Source: Imbricaverruca yamaguchii (Eukaryota > Arthropoda > Thecostraca > Neoverrucidae). Taken from it: a stretch of 64,000 nucleotides of DNA. Within the stretch, counting starts at the first letter, position 1, and every line of letters begins with the position of its first letter. The notes beneath the pieces are model-generated. The model ran no database searches and was not told where the DNA came from. It worked only from the letters and a program-made list of their open reading frames with translations. The translations under genes were made by a program, and so were the position numbers. Below, in pieces: positions 43,651 to 57,159 of this stretch. The stretch is from NCBI GenBank assembly GCA_034440575.1, contig JAOTOL010001308.1, positions 124,001 through 188,000 of the forward strand, given 5' to 3'.

Positions 43651-46084
43651 CAGACACGTGAGCCAGGCTCGTCTGGGTCGGCTGCCGCCTGCCGAGTGTG
43701 ACGCTGACCCGGCGCAGTGTTGCCGGCCGGCTGTGTGGTGGTCGGCCCGGCAACCTGTCACATGTTGACCGCCGCCGTACATCAGCCGGCTCAGACCATC
43801 GGCTGGATGGTGATTAGTGCCGAATGGGTGCCGCCTCGCAATGGGCACCATGTCGACTCTCAACTCCAAATTGCTGATCCGCCAGCTTGGAAGACTGTTT
43901 TGGTTGAGCAGGGAACGGTGCGGTCGTGTGTGTTTGTTTGGTTTCAATCACCCTCCGTCTTGCTTTCGTTTCCGGGCACAGGTCTCGGGTGTGTTGAAGC
44001 AGGGCTGATTGCCACCTTCCGCAGCGGGCTGGCCGACCACACACACATACATTCCGCTGATGAGAAATGGAGGAATCGCAACATAATCAGCATAGTCAAT
44101 CATAACATCACTTGTGATCCACGCAAGGGAGTTGACCCGTGAACGGCGACAGAGCACCTGGCTTTCGAAGTTTGGGAGACAGGGGATCACCGCCGTCCAC
44201 ATGCCTCCAGTCGTACCACAGGAGCACGACACTCATCTACTCCACTGACCTTCAGCAAACGCCAGCCGTCCACACATCTAAGCCGGGTACATCAGGTGCA
44301 CAGACACACCACGAGCACCCCTCCGGCGATGGTGTCCGTTTTGTCAGCGCTACGGCCACTCGAGGGTCTGAGGCATGGCACGACACCGACCTGCAGGACA
44401 TGTGTCGGCACACACCACACATGTGCATGCACCAGCGTCGTGCGGTGCTGCGTCGGGGGTGGCGAAGACTACGCCTCCCGGGACACGGATCGCCCTCTGC
44501 GGAAACTGGGAGAGAAATTCACCGTCTCGACCACCTGGAGGGCTGGTGCCTGCCTGGAAATAACTTCTGTAAATTTGACGAGGACGGTGCCCTTAATCAG
44601 GCAGATGTCATCCGGGTCTAGCTTAGCGTCAGTTCAGCTTACCTGTGATCTGGCAAGGATAAAACATCGTAGTAAAATTAACAGATCGATGCAATTTTTG
44701 TTTCCGAGATGTTTTTGAGCTGTCCGCCTCACGCTAGCCCCCCTCCCTGTAGAGTGAGGGTAGCAACTATAACGGAGCCCAGGCGTGCTGCAGTGCGCCT
44801 AAGAAGGGTGGCTCCCACGTATTGTCTGTTCAGCTCTGTTGGAGCGACGAGAAGTCAATGGGCCGCTTGTTACGACCCACCCAGTGGAAGTCTCTAAATT
44901 GGCAGCCTTGGTGACATCCTCTTGGTCACGGGAGGAGCGGGAGAGAATATAGATATCGGTCAGTTTACCTGCAGTATTTTATCTCTCACTAATATCAAAT
45001 GATTTGATCAAGTCCATTACTTATATCCGAGCCATTTGTGAAACACAACTTCCATGCATCATTGCTCTCGCGACTTCACTTTCACCATTAGGCACCAGGC
45101 CCCTGGATGCGGCGCAGTCGCAGCGCAGGCTGGACGTATCGTTAGAAAACGAACTACTTCGCCACGTTTTCCTGAATATTTGTCGAGGTTTGTCGCGGAT
45201 AGGGCAGGCCTGCGCAGCATGGTATGGTCGGGCGGCGCACATTTGCAGTGACAACATGATCTGAACAGCTGGGGTCGGCTCTGTTCCCACGCGCCAGAGG
45301 GTGGTCGAGTTGAACCATGACATTTACTGTGCCAGGCCAAAGGTCACCGTGCGTGGGCGGCCCGTGTCAGCAGCTGCCCTTTCCAACGTCGGCGGCTCGA
45401 TGTCATCAGTGGCGCTCACGCATGATAGGTCATCCACCCCACTCCACTCCCCCACCCCTACACCATCGCACCCACCCGCTCCCCACCACCAGCCCGCTCA
45501 GGTTCTCAGTGGAGACCTTCGAGCGCCGAGACGCCCCATTTGTCCCGCTTAAGTGCCCTCTGAGTAGGATTGTAGCACCTAGATAGAGCAAGACCACCAC
45601 TCCCCACAACCAAGTTGCCGGCAAATGGCGCCGCGATTGACGTAGTAACGTCAGACCATCTGCGACTAGTATAAATTATCCGCGACTCACCAGCACAAAA
45701 CACTGGAACAGAGGGATCCAGGATAATTGATGGGTTGACACTTTTTTGGAAGGGCGCCTCTTCCGAGATGTGCCGCTGATTGGGATTTTACCCGGGCGGG
45801 AACGAGGAGGAGAGGGAATGGGGAGGTGTGTCCACTCTTATATCAGGGGAGGACGTCTTTTATACTCTCAAAGGAGTACCTTCGGTTCACAAATTATAGT
45901 CGCCTGTGGTGAGGTTGCGGGGGTCGAAGGGTGAGTGCACGCGGGTCCTGGAGGGGAATCTGTTCTACTCAGATGGACACCTTCACCACTCAGAGGAGTG
46001 TGGGGGAGGCTTGTGCTGAGAAATTGAAGGGCTGGGGTACAGTCGTGAGTGACACAAAATGCTGAAGTACTGGATCGTGTTCTT
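43651..46084. other. No gene recognised; possible isolated TATA box
   Basis: GC-rich in part and open in several frames around 44140-44630, but I recognise no family and no consistent splice pair. A TATAAA near 45669 stands in a promoter-like setting with no coding start I can attach to it. Confidence 0.35.
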
Positions 46085-46724
46085 TGTCTCCTCAGGCAAG
46101 CTTGCCAGTCAAGCGTCATCGGTTGGTGGCGCACGTCAGTCAAAGCGGACAAGTGACAAGGCTGACAGGGCATGTCGGCTGACCACGTGTCCCAGCTAGC
46201 ACTGCTGAGCATGGGTTCGTGGGTGCATCCTTGCCAGCAACACTAGTGGGGAGCGGGGCGAATTGGATCCGTGGGGGAACCTGAGACAAAAGCAAGATGT
46301 CAAAGGAAGTAAGATGATGATTGGCACCGCCCACACGAATATTGGTGGGCTGGGACGGCCGGCGTGGAAAAGTTGGCAAGTTAATTCACGGAAGCTGCAC
46401 GTATATTTACGTTTCGAGGATAATTGTCATCGTCAGATTTAATCGCTTACGGTTCAACGGCATTTTCCAAATGCCACTGGGTTATACATACAATGTTACA
46501 CCATAGGCATATCTTTGCACCATCATTATTGGGATGCCGTTTGGTAAAAGTCAGTCCTGGGCAATAGCAAGCAGCTGCTAGGGTGTCGTTTGGCTACATA
46601 TATGACGCATGTGGCGATTGTGATCGATAATCTGTGCGCGCCAAGTTCACCAAGTGCAGTGCAGAATAGTTGTAACAATAGAATGGATGGCTTTCGTGAA
46701 ACGCAACTCTATACAACACAGCTA

Positions 46725-46732
<8 letters not shown>

Positions 46733-46795
<63 letters not shown>
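46733..46795. repeat. (TA)n tract
   Basis: Uninterrupted TA dinucleotide run of about 60 bp. One of several long TA runs confined to the duplicated region. Confidence 0.95.
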
Positions 46796-46801
<6 letters not shown>

Positions 46802-47223
46802 TCACATATCAAATTATTTCCACGGGAGCTTGGCTGCCGTGGCAGCACTTATACCCTATATTATTTTCAACCGGTGAACTATCCTGAAGCAATCATGCCG
46901 ATTGATTGACGGATTTCCAAGGCGCTTTGGTAAAAACTATTTCGCTATTGTGACAAGAATGCTGCACTCTAATTGGTTCAATTGGTATGTGCACAGATAA
47001 AACTGACATCAATATCGATCGTCACACACGTCATATACGTAGCTAAGCGACACCCCAGCAGCTGACGTTATTGCCAATCTGACTTGATAGACCTTGGGTA
47101 AAACCATCATAAGTCACAATCCCGATCACATTTTTGGCACAAGATGCAACGCATGCTGGGATGTGGAAGCGGGCAATTCCGTTTACAATGATAAATTCCG
47201 AAAATAAAAATATTTTCCAAATG

Positions 47224-47225
<2 letters not shown>

Positions 47226-47303
<78 letters not shown>
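47226..47303. repeat. (TA)n tract
   Basis: About 78 bp of TA. The aligned neighbourhood in the second duplicate has a (TA)n near 56949-57018. Confidence 0.95.
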
Positions 47304-47306
<3 letters not shown>

Positions 47307-48201
47307 TATCTACGCATTGTCGATTGAACGCAAGCGCGGAACGAGCATTCATTTGTCTCTTCTGCAGACACTCTATCCGTCTTACAAAATGTTTTTCATC
47401 GCTTGTATGCTCATGCACGATATTCATCAGCAGAACTAGAGTAGACATGTAAAACATGCTTTATATGCTAGACGTTTCCTCATCCTACGGCAATTTTCAA
47501 GACAAGGTCGAGGTAGTCGCTGTCACAAGCTTGGAAAAGAAACAATTATACAACGCACGTGCGATCTATGGCATGCTGCACACACAGTCTATTGATTACA
47601 ATGCCAAGGCGTAAGCAAAGGCAAAGACAAATGGCATCGTGGCATCGCTGTCAGTCGTCCTATGGCCTGGTTCTGAGCCGTGGGACATCATATAGTAGCA
47701 ATGTGGCTCGTACATTGTCTGGAAGTCTGGTGGGTGGATAGCAAAATGAGTGTTCTAGACATTAGCATCTACAAATCTTTAGGAGTGCTTTCATCGCAAA
47801 CGTTTTCAGGAATCCAACGGACACCGGAAAAGCCTTAGCGGCAAAAGTTAGTCTCCAGACAAGCACAATGTCGGTGTCACCTGAGCCCATGTGTGCAGGG
47901 CCATTAAATATTGTTCATCTTGGCAGTTGGTAACCTAAAAGCTTAAAGGGTAAAAAAAAAACACCATGACAATGTCGCGTATTGCCTTTCTCATCCTTCT
48001 TCCTTTCCTCATTCCTTTTGTAGTCGACAATGATGCATAACTGTCCTTTACAAAAGGAAGGCTGGTATCATGAGGAGTTTGCCTGGAGTCGGTGTGAGTG
48101 ATGTGCTTGTGTATCATGACATGGGATAATTCGCCAAAATGGCCGTTGCTATGCTCCTCATTCAAGAGCAGCTGACGTACGCGGGAGTGATCGCAGTGAA
48201 C

Positions 48202-48235
<34 letters not shown>

Positions 48236-48668
48236 TTGAGGGTTGAAGGTCACTGAGATTTTGCTTTATTAGTTTGCTGAATGTGGATTCAAATAATTTC
48301 GCCAGCTTTTGTCGTCGCATTCGTGTTCATTCAGACTTCAGAATCGTTCGAGGGCACATAATGAGTTGAGGTACTCGAGGAAAAAACAGATCGCTTATAT
48401 TCTCCATGTCGATGCTACGTCATTTCACATGACATCGTCAGGAATAGGTTTAGGTTACACACGACTTCGACTCGTTTGCCTTGGCAATTATAGGTGTAGC
48501 TTTAGCTCATTGCTTGTGTTACTTCGTAAACAACCTGAGCGTATTCCTGAAGATAGAATGTAAAATTGAGAAAAAACGATGTAGAGAGCATAAACTATGC
48601 GTCGAGCACGCAACCGAAATATCTCCACGCAAATACGGTAGTCAAGCTGTCATCTCAGCGGTACAATC

Positions 48669-48722
48669 TGTCACACGGGACCTGTGACAGACGTTTGGCA
48701 GCCGGCCACCACACGGTATAAG
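48669..48722 (+). promoter_or_regulatory. Promoter of the secreted-protein gene, copy 1
   Basis: TATAAG at 48717-48722, 42 bp before the ATG. Upstream, at about 48669-48689, is a 7-bp inverted repeat TGTCACA...TGTGACA. Both features are kept in the copy at 58.6 kb. Confidence 0.7.
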
Positions 48723-48758
48723 TAGCGCACCGGCTACGACAGGCCACTTCACCTCAAG

Positions 48759-48846
48759 ATGTCGCGACTGACGACGGTAACGACGCTAGTGTCGCTGCTG
48801 ATGCTGCTGCTGGCCTTGTCGCCGGCTGTACAGGCTAGACATGCAG
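48759..48846 (+). CDS. Signal-peptide first exon of a small secreted protein, copy 1 (partial)
   Basis: Starts MSRLTTVTTLV, followed by a hydrophobic run (SLLMLLLALSPAVQA) that ends in a typical signal-peptidase site. After 29 codons and one base it meets the donor gtacgc. The ATG is placed 42 bp after a TATA box, so the leader is only about 10-15 nt. The paralogue at 58690 has the same phase, donor and spacing, and most differences keep the signal-peptide character, which argues for coding function. Exon 2 should lie further right but I could not identify it, so the mature peptide (hormone, antimicrobial or other) is unknown. Confidence 0.72.
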
Positions 48847-49275
48847 GTACGCCGTCCGCCGTAACGTTCAGTGTGTGCTAGCGTGCTGCTGCAGTAGCAA
48901 AGGGTAGCAGTAGCGTAGCAGATGGAGGGGAGGAGACAAAATCAAAGTCAAAGGCAGCCGAATATTTTTGGCTTTCAAGGGAGTCCTCCAGACTATTGCT
49001 TTGCGGAGTCCGCAAGGGCCCTCTGGGCCGACGTAAAATGTTTGAACCAGCGGAGGGGGCTCGAGCTGACACAGAGGGTTCCTGGCCGACGAAAAAGGTC
49101 AAGAGTCAACAGAGATTGATCATGAGCAGATGGTGAAGGTCATGGGATCAGTCAACGCAGTGGCGCAGCCAGGATTTGGTCCAGGGACAGGGGCAAACAA
49201 CTGAAGAGGGCCTCCGACCTTCTGAGGCCCCTCACTTTTCCAAAAACTCCTCGGATGTCGGTCATTTTCCAAGGC

Positions 49276-49278
<3 letters not shown>

Positions 49279-49338
<60 letters not shown>

Positions 49339-49341
49339 TAT
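49279..49341. repeat. (TA)n tract
   Basis: About 60 bp of TA near the right edge of the duplication, with a matching tract near 59303-59355 in the other copy. Confidence 0.93.
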
Positions 49342-49939
49342 AGTGCATTTTCTTGGTGCGGACTGTTCGCTAGTCGTGGCCGGAGGTTCTGAGAATCTTA
49401 GTTGGAACTTGTTTGCCTTCACACGATTTAAAATTCGACCAACATTAGTAGTACATTGATAACATAGCAAGGCTGAGTGCATTGGAAGTCATCGGGGATC
49501 ACATGATGAGCGTGACACGAAATATAGATAATGCAGCCTTGTTTTGGAACGCATGAAGATTATAATGCAAAGCTGAGTATGCAAGTAGTAATGCAAGGGA
49601 TGGGTCTGGCTGTTATTGGATGATTCTAAGGATATTAGAGAACATGTTGAGATGCAGCTAGCAACTTCTTTATGTTTCTGGTATAGTAGAGTGCATAACA
49701 TAGATGCACATTTTAAGGTATGGTCCAATCCATCTCTGGAACGAATCGAATCCAAATCCATATACCTAACCGATACAGATATACTCCGTGATCCAATCTG
49801 TTTTTTTCAGTGCGAAGCGGTTCAAACCTGATTGGTTGCAGTCAATATAGCGTGCAGACTATGGACATTATACAATAGCAAAGCTAACGAAATGATGAAA
49901 ACCCTACTAACCTGGACCCTATTAGCTCTCAAAGGGGTC

Positions 49940-49976
49940 CGAGAGAGGCCCTATTCATCCTTTAGGGCCTCTCTCG
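49940..49976. repeat. Perfect 14-bp hairpin
   Basis: CGAGAGAGGCCCTA and TAGGGCCTCTCTCG separated by 9 nt. GC-rich and stable; no T-run follows. Confidence 0.85.
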
Positions 49977-50399
49977 CCTCACGGAAATGGAAGTCCAAAC
50001 TTCTCTGGCTCTCTTTATCCCACATGTCCCTCTCTTGTTTTTAGGAGCCCACCACAGTACTCAACATCCTTATCTAGCTCTCATCCCATCTCTAAGCTGT
50101 GCCCTCACTATCCCACTTCAGCCCTTAGGGTTCTGTTCATCTCCCAGGGGCCCTTTTAAACCCACAGAGTATCCCAGCGCTGTCTGGCAATCACGCGCCC
50201 TGCTTATGCTCCGGAAAACTGTCTACCCCTCAGGTGTAGAGTCCGATAGGGGACGTGCGCGGCCACGCTACTGGCGGCGCTTCGTTTGCACCTGGCGGCG
50301 AGTGTTCGAACTGCAAGCATGCTATTGGGTCGCATGGTGGCCGCGGCCGCTAGATTCAAAATCTTGAAGATAATTGTAAAAAAACAAAGAAAGTATGCT

Positions 50400-53300
50400 A
50401 TCTAGAGATTTTGCTCCACCTGTGTGGATACATTCATAATTTCTGTATCAGCTAATACCACTTAGACTCCAGTATAATGGTCCTTAGTAATCGTCAATTT
50501 TGTTATAAGGTTATCAGGACATCGGATTTCCTTATACCTTAAGCATGGGGAACGCCGGAAGCATGATGTGGTCGCATGCGAAATTGAATATTATTTTGAT
50601 CAAAGGATGGTAGGAACTAAAAATGCCCCCTTGGAACGCCTTCAGAATTGATCGCTCGTTTCAATGAAGGTATTCCTGATCAACTGACACTGCCGCTATA
50701 CATCGTTAAATTCGATTAAAGATGAAATAACATCGCAACGATGTCTGCGAGGACAATGTCCATTTGGTGCAGATGATAAGGGTGCTGGTGTGCGCGACTT
50801 TACTTATTTTTTCTTCTTTCATATGAAGCAAACCGTGTCTTAAATGCATTATTTACCAAGCAGCATCATATAGATAATGCTAAAGTCACCACATGCGAAG
50901 GCGGATGTTTGTCTCCACCTTCACCGCGAAGCGTGGGTACAGCCAGCCTGATTTGAGTTTTGGGTCGGATCGAGTGTTATACAAATTAATGCCAATTATT
51001 ATAATACTCATATCTGGAGACGGTAGGACCTTAACATTATATTATCAAATACCCTAAACCACGAAAGGTTTTTGTTTTCTTTTATCCTCCTTGGATATGC
51101 CACTGCCCTCGCCATTACCACCATTACTGAATCCACCGGCATCGGCAAGACGAGTAAACATAATAGGTGTGGAAACAGGGGAGAAGTGGTATGGTCCCCC
51201 ACTTTTCATGGTTCAAGGGTTTTGCCCCCATCCCCCTCCAAATACACATGAACACTTATTGAGACGTTCCTATGCCTCTAGTGGACGTGGCCTAGGCGAG
51301 AACTTTGACTAAGAGGTCACGTCCTTTGACGTATGCAGGCTTACCATCAAAGCCCACCATACTCCGACCCAATATAAATTCTAAGAGTGTGAGTGTTGAA
51401 TGACTGAAAGCGGGCACGCCTACCTATCCCAGCTAACGTAGCATATTTGAGCCCTAAGGGCCTGGTCGCTCGAAGCTTTATGTAATTTAACTATAAGAAT
51501 GATTGAGCATTTTGCAGAATTACTTCGCATAAAAAAAAACTTTAAAAACCCTCTCGTGCCGTCTCTATCCCATCCAAAGTCCGTTATGACACCCATGCAT
51601 GATGTCATTAAGAGTCCATGCAACTGCTAAAAAGTGGGGCACTTGCGTGCTGTTCATCAATGGAACGTTCACAAGCTCGACGCCCTGCCACGATTTGAAA
51701 GTTAGTGAGATTCCACAGCCTTTGGATTTATGAAGACGCTGAGCCTCCTCGGGAGTGTTTAACTGTTGTGGCTTATTCAGTTATTGTTGGGTAAATGAAA
51801 TGTTGACACCTGGCTCAATCCACCAGAGTGGTCCGAGAAAATCATTCCGAACTGTCGCGCAGCTGAAGCTCTGATCTAAGGGTACACCAGCGCACTCAAA
51901 TGGTGGAAGTTGTATTTGAACCCTTAAGAACCATTAACTTTGAAATGCTATTGACTTTATGCTATCAATCATGATTAGTCAGCAAGGGATCCAACATTAT
52001 TAGGGTGGAGGGAATCAAACATAAGCATGGGGCAGACGATCCAGGATCAGTAGGTTAGCTTTATATGTTTTTATAATATTTTACTGTAATTTTCAGCATA
52101 TATTGCAACACACAACGTTGAATTTTCTGTATTCTTTGGTTTCTCAATTAAAAATATGGGACTCATGACAAAAATGAGTGGTCACCTCGTTATGATTCTG
52201 GTAATAAATGTAGTGTGTTTTGACTTTTCTTGATATTCTGCAGCAGCCTTGAACAACCCATTTACTGATATTCACATTCAACACCAATGCCTGAGGCATT
52301 CAATATTTGGTGAATGGCAAACCAAGGGGAACAATATTCTACACTGGTGTTTGGGATCATTAATACTTTCTCCCATTAACACAACCTGTATATACAGTAT
52401 TATTGGGCTTTAAGATATGCACAATACAGGTTTTAGACACATGTTACGTGCAGTAGGGAATTAAAGGCGTTAGGTTAGGTTTAGTCAATTTTTTGGTTGC
52501 CAAAATTGCTCTTTGTTCCCCAAGTTCCTTCTGTACTTCAAAAGCAACTTGTGCTGTTAGTTCAGAGTAGGTTTTTAATTTGATGTTTCCGAAGAAAAAA
52601 TTGTTGTATTTTTTCTCCATCTTCGTAATTTTGTATCTTACATTAGAAGTTAGTCTAGGTTACTCTAGACCAGGTTGCATTTTTCCTTTTAATTAACATT
52701 ATTTGGTATGCTATATGACCCAACCCAAAGCTCCTTTTTATGGTGTTACTTTTTCTTCCAACTGCAAAAAAACAAGAAATATAAAATTCCAGAAGAAATG
52801 ACTGGTCGCACCATGCTAACTACCTTTCCAAATATTACAGTGCGGAAAAACCAACAATTACAAAATTACCTGAAGGAAAAATACATATGTACAATACTTA
52901 TGCATACCATAGGTATTGTGACTTGCAATTTTTAAGTATTTATTTCTTATGAATTAATTAGCAGGACTAATTATATAAGATAAACTTTGGAAAATGTGCG
53001 TATTAGAATAGTTTCTCAATTCTTGGAATTTCTCCAATACGTTTGTCAACATTATTAAGACAATGTAACCAATCATGTCCTCTGGCAATAATTACTCATC
53101 GTTTGACAAGTACAATTATACCAAAAACGTTCTTTCATTCAGAAAATATAACGTAAGCTGAATGCTAAAATGAGATATCATAACATTGCCTGAGGAAACC
53201 TAAATAGCATACAATCTAACCAGCCAAATAATGTAACCTAAGGTAACCTATCCATGCCTAATCTTCCCTTTAGAAAAACAAATTAAGGAAATGAAAAATA

Positions 53301-54297
53301 TTAAACCATTCTTACAGCTAACTCAGCCTGAATTAAATAAAAAAAAACATTTTTTAAATGTTAAAAACAGTGAAATTTTACCCACCATACAGGCTACCTT
53401 ACTTAGCTTAACCCTTTTATGTTTTATGTTTAGTTCTTGTGTGCTTCATAAGAGTGAAATGTGTGTAAAGCTTGTCACGGTTGCCTTAAACTACAATATC
53501 ATTTTTTTTAAATTTAAGATGATTTGGGCTTTAGGGTACCTTGGCTACCATTTAGCCAATTTGTTTTTAAGATGATTTCTTCGGACAAGAGGTTAAGCTG
53601 AGTTAGGTTAATTTATGCTCCATCATCATTCATAATGTAATTGTTCTTGGAATGCAGGATTGTAGCAAACCCATATTGCTACAATCCTGCAAAACAAAGG
53701 ACAAGCCTAGGCGCAACATTTGCATGTGGCATCCAAATCAAACAAATCTGAACACTGCTTTAGAACTTGAACATGTAGGTATCCAGACAGGGCATGCTTA
53801 TCCAGCAAACTAACATTCAAATACTGCGATTGTATAATGAATGTTGCCTATCCCCAACTTGTAATGAGTATGGTCAATTTTGAATGTTCAGACATTCATA
53901 TAATGATTCTGAGACGTTGTGGTATTTGGGGAAATTTCTCACTATATTATTTGCTAGTTTGAAAATTAAATATACTAAAAAGCACATGGTCAGGTACATT
54001 TCTCACTCAGGCATCCATTGCTGTGAAAGCACATGTAATATTATGGCTTGTGTCTGTTTTCATTTTTTAAATCCTGATACAGCTAATATCACCTCTCCCA
54101 TATCACCTAGTCTACAACAAAATGAACATGATGCCATCAAGCTTCATTATGGGGCGAAAACGTAAACAATCTATGTCATGCGGCGATGATTGCGCCAAGA
54201 GCGCCACTATGCGAACAAAATCAAGAGTATTTTCAAAAGAAATTGCGCATGCGCAGAACGCATGTCCGTCTTCAACACTAGTATGCCCCTACCGGCC
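50400..54297. other. No gene recognised
   Basis: Nearly 4 kb of AT-rich, mostly unique sequence. Short open frames only. GTTAGGTTAGGTT-type strings at about 52470 and 53600 are isolated and not an array. Confidence 0.45.
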
Positions 54298-54345
54298 GTT
54301 ATCACCAAGCGGTGGCAGGCTGGCAAAACTCACACACACACACGA
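54298..54345. mobile_element. Single terminus related to the 11.3-kb inverted-repeat element
   Basis: Shares TATCACCA.GCGGTGGCAG and the following GCTGGCAA with the 37-bp ends at 11302 and 11756, and is likewise followed by a (CA)n run. No second end is found nearby. Confidence 0.6.
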
Positions 54346-54559
54346 GACGGCTCTTTCCAGCTGCCATGAGTAGTCAAACGTTCTTTTGTTTTCTTTGCCC
54401 TTGCCAGCCCTCACGGTGGACGTATTCACATTCCTGGTGCTCTGTGCGCGTAATATGTGGGAAATATTCTAATTTGTTCTCGTACATATCTTTACGCCTA
54501 CACCTTGAGGAGTCCTTGCGGATCTTGAAGACGTTCGCCTATGGGGCCCTCTAGAGATG

Positions 54560-55400
54560 TTGAACTCGCTAGAAGGGTATAACTTCCCCTCCCCTCCCCA
54601 CGTCTTGCCTATACCACTGAAGTATATTAGCCGGGTCCCACCATGGGTTCAGAGGCGCCGTACGTCGTGCCGGGAGCCTTCGTCTTTGGCCCGGACCTTC
54701 TTCGTGGCTTAAGGGTCTCTTCATCAGCCTTAGGTCCGCTGTCAGCTCTTGGCCCCTCTCATCAGCGTGAGCCAAGACCGGCCCGGGGTCTTCTTCCACG
54801 GCCCAAGACGCCCTCCGTTTGGCCAGCGGCTTCTCTTTTATAAGCTTGGGCCTACTCAATCATGCAAAGGGCCTATTTTGGGGCTTAAGCCACTCCGTCT
54901 GACCAGGGGCCCTTCACATCGGCCCGGAGCCCGTTATAATAGCCTGGGGTCCTCTCTGGTAATTAATGACCGTACTTCGTCGACTCGTGGCCTCTCATTC
55001 TCGATACAGTATCATTGTCTTCAGGCATGAGGCCCGTTAAACACGACTTGAGCGCCTGCACAAGGTCGGGGGCCCGCCCGTCAGCCCACCGGCCCTTCGT
55101 ATTTGCTATCGGCCCACTCCGTCATCTCGGAGCCCTTCCAACGAACCGGGGCCCTGTCCGTCGGCCTAGAAGCCATTCACGTTGGCCCAGTAGCGTAGCC
55201 ACGTCTGGAAGGGACAAACGCCCACGTTGTCCCTGAAGCGTCTGAGGGGCCATCCATGTGGCCGCCTTGAGGGAACCGCAAGGACCCACAAGGCGTTATT
55301 GCAGGATGCCCATAGGGGTCGCTGGGCTAACGTTTAGGGCCCCGATGAAGGCTCCACACGTGTAGGGCTTGCAGAGCCCCAGGGCTGACGGAAAGCATTG
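54560..55400. repeat. Degenerate GC-rich repeat
   Basis: GGCCC, TTCGTCGGCCC and GGAGCCCTT blocks recur every 20-40 bp. Similar text (GGCCCTCTGGGCCGACGTAAA) occurs at 49017 and 58940, so all may derive from one satellite-like family. Confidence 0.55.
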
Positions 55401-55761
55401 CGGGCCGACGAAGAAGGGGATAGGGTTGGCGGCCGCCCCTGTAGACATTGCTGTTCCAACGGCCACAGCCGTCCTGGTGGTGACGACCGCCCAAGTGGCC
55501 TCAGCTGTGCTGGTGGCTTGGTCGCAGCTGCTCCAGCGGCCACGGTCGCTCCAGCGATGGCGAAATATACAAATCAGCGATAGCTATGATGACAGCCACT
55601 CTAGCGGTGCCGATTGCTTCACCTTGGACTCGGGTGACGCCGGTTGGGCAAGAAGAAAGAAATGCATAATTTGCTGGGTGTGTTAGTCATAGCTCGTCGG
55701 GTATGTTGCTGGTGCTTACCCTGTCCCCAAATCTTGCATTCGTTTGTATTTTTCCACAGGT

Positions 55762-55970
55762 GTTTACTTCTCATTTTGAGAAAGTACGACGACGTGGAAA
55801 AGACGCAACAATGTGGGCCCGACCTTATCAGGAACCCCCTCTCTATTAAACTATGCCTGAGCGTAACGGAGGACATAGGGAAACGAATAAAGTTAGCATT
55901 CATAAAGTTCATGGCGAATAAAGCTCATGCCTACTTTAGAGGTGTTTTAACGTCTCTTCATGTTCCGTAG
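55762..55970 (+). CDS. Possible 3' exon of an unrecognised gene
   Basis: After a polypyrimidine tract and acceptor (TTTGTATTTTTCCACAG, about 55743-55759) a frame stays open to a TAG at 55968-55970. It reads LRKYDDVEKTQQCGPDLIRN, SVTEDIGKRIKLAFIKFM and ends LHVP. Composition looks protein-like and the neighbouring frames are closed. No family recognised, no partner exon found, so this remains a weak candidate. Confidence 0.3.
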
Positions 55971-56948
55971 TAAGTTTTCTTCTCGTGGTCGTTGTCGACA
56001 GCTAAGTGGTTTGTTTTTCAAAACCTATATTTCCCGGATTGCTGGACCTTGATTGCAGGTGTCGCACTAACCACCTCATCGCAGAGTGCCTTATGTTCCC
56101 GCATGTTCTTATAGATTAAGATTAAAGAGACCCATTCGAGCGTCCTGCAGCGTCGTATTATTTCATTGACATGGGCGTTGCATCTCCAATGTGAAGCCCA
56201 TGCACCCTCTATCCCTCCCTCGGATCCGCCTCCGACTCAGAGTGGCACACAATATCGCAGTACCAGACCACGAGCGGCCTTGCGGGCACGCTTGCCAGTC
56301 AGGCGTCATCGGTTGGTGGCGCTACGTCAGTCAAAGCGGACAAGTGACAAGGCTGACAGGGCATGTCGGCTGACCACGTGTCCCAGCTAGAACTGCAACG
56401 CGTGGGCTCGTGGGTGCCTTAAACCTTGTTAGCAACATCAATTGGGAGCGAGGCGAATGGGATCTGCGGGGAACCAGAGACAAAAGCAAGATGTCGAAGG
56501 AAGTAAGAGGATGATTAGCACTGCCCACACGAATATTGGTGGGGGTGAAGGGGAATCCTACCGGCTCGAAATGGCATGTGGGCAGGATCCCAACCACTGG
56601 GGAATAAAACAACTTTCAACTCTTTAAACCCTTTATTCAACGGAATCGGATCAGCATTGGTAGAGAGGTTAGTGTACAACAATCCAATTTATATATGTTA
56701 TAGGTTTCTCAGCTTTAAGGATTGGTCTGCTTCGTACAACATTTGCACTGAAATCGAGCAAGCGAAGGGGAGTGGTTACTCTCCCTGGCACTCTCACCAC
56801 TATCACAGTAAATACCCCCCGCACCGGCTGGTCTCTAGCCTTGTCTTGGTCCTGGATACTGGCTTAATGGCTTGTCCAGCTTGGCTGGAATTAAAAAATA
56901 GCATGCAATCAGCGAAGGGCAATATTTGGGATGCTCGGTTTGTGTCGA

Positions 56949-56950
56949 TA

Positions 56951-57018
<68 letters not shown>
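56949..57018. repeat. (TA)n tract
   Basis: About 70 bp of TA between blocks of the duplication. Confidence 0.95.
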
Positions 57019-57019
<1 letters not shown>

Positions 57020-57159
57020 TACACATTCGTACAGCTTGGAAACACATCATTATCTACGCATTGTCCATAGACCACAATCGCGGAACGGGCATATAATTAT
57101 TTATTCTACAGTCTCTCTATCAGTCTTGATAATCCGTCTCTCTATCCGTCTCGACAAGA

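Larger units (their letters stand above)
46085..49335 (+). repeat. Segmental duplication, copy 1
   Basis: Matches 56285-59360 in order and orientation through many blocks: 46085-46350 with 56288-56545, 47405-47570 with 57665-57815, 47770-47910 with 58030-58170, and 48440-49132 with 58400-59085. Offset is about 10 kb. The copies are separated by indels and private (TA)n tracts. Confidence 0.88.

Noticed and set aside
46740..47457. Frames rich in Tyr-Ile repeats
   Set aside because: They are translations of (TA)n microsatellites.
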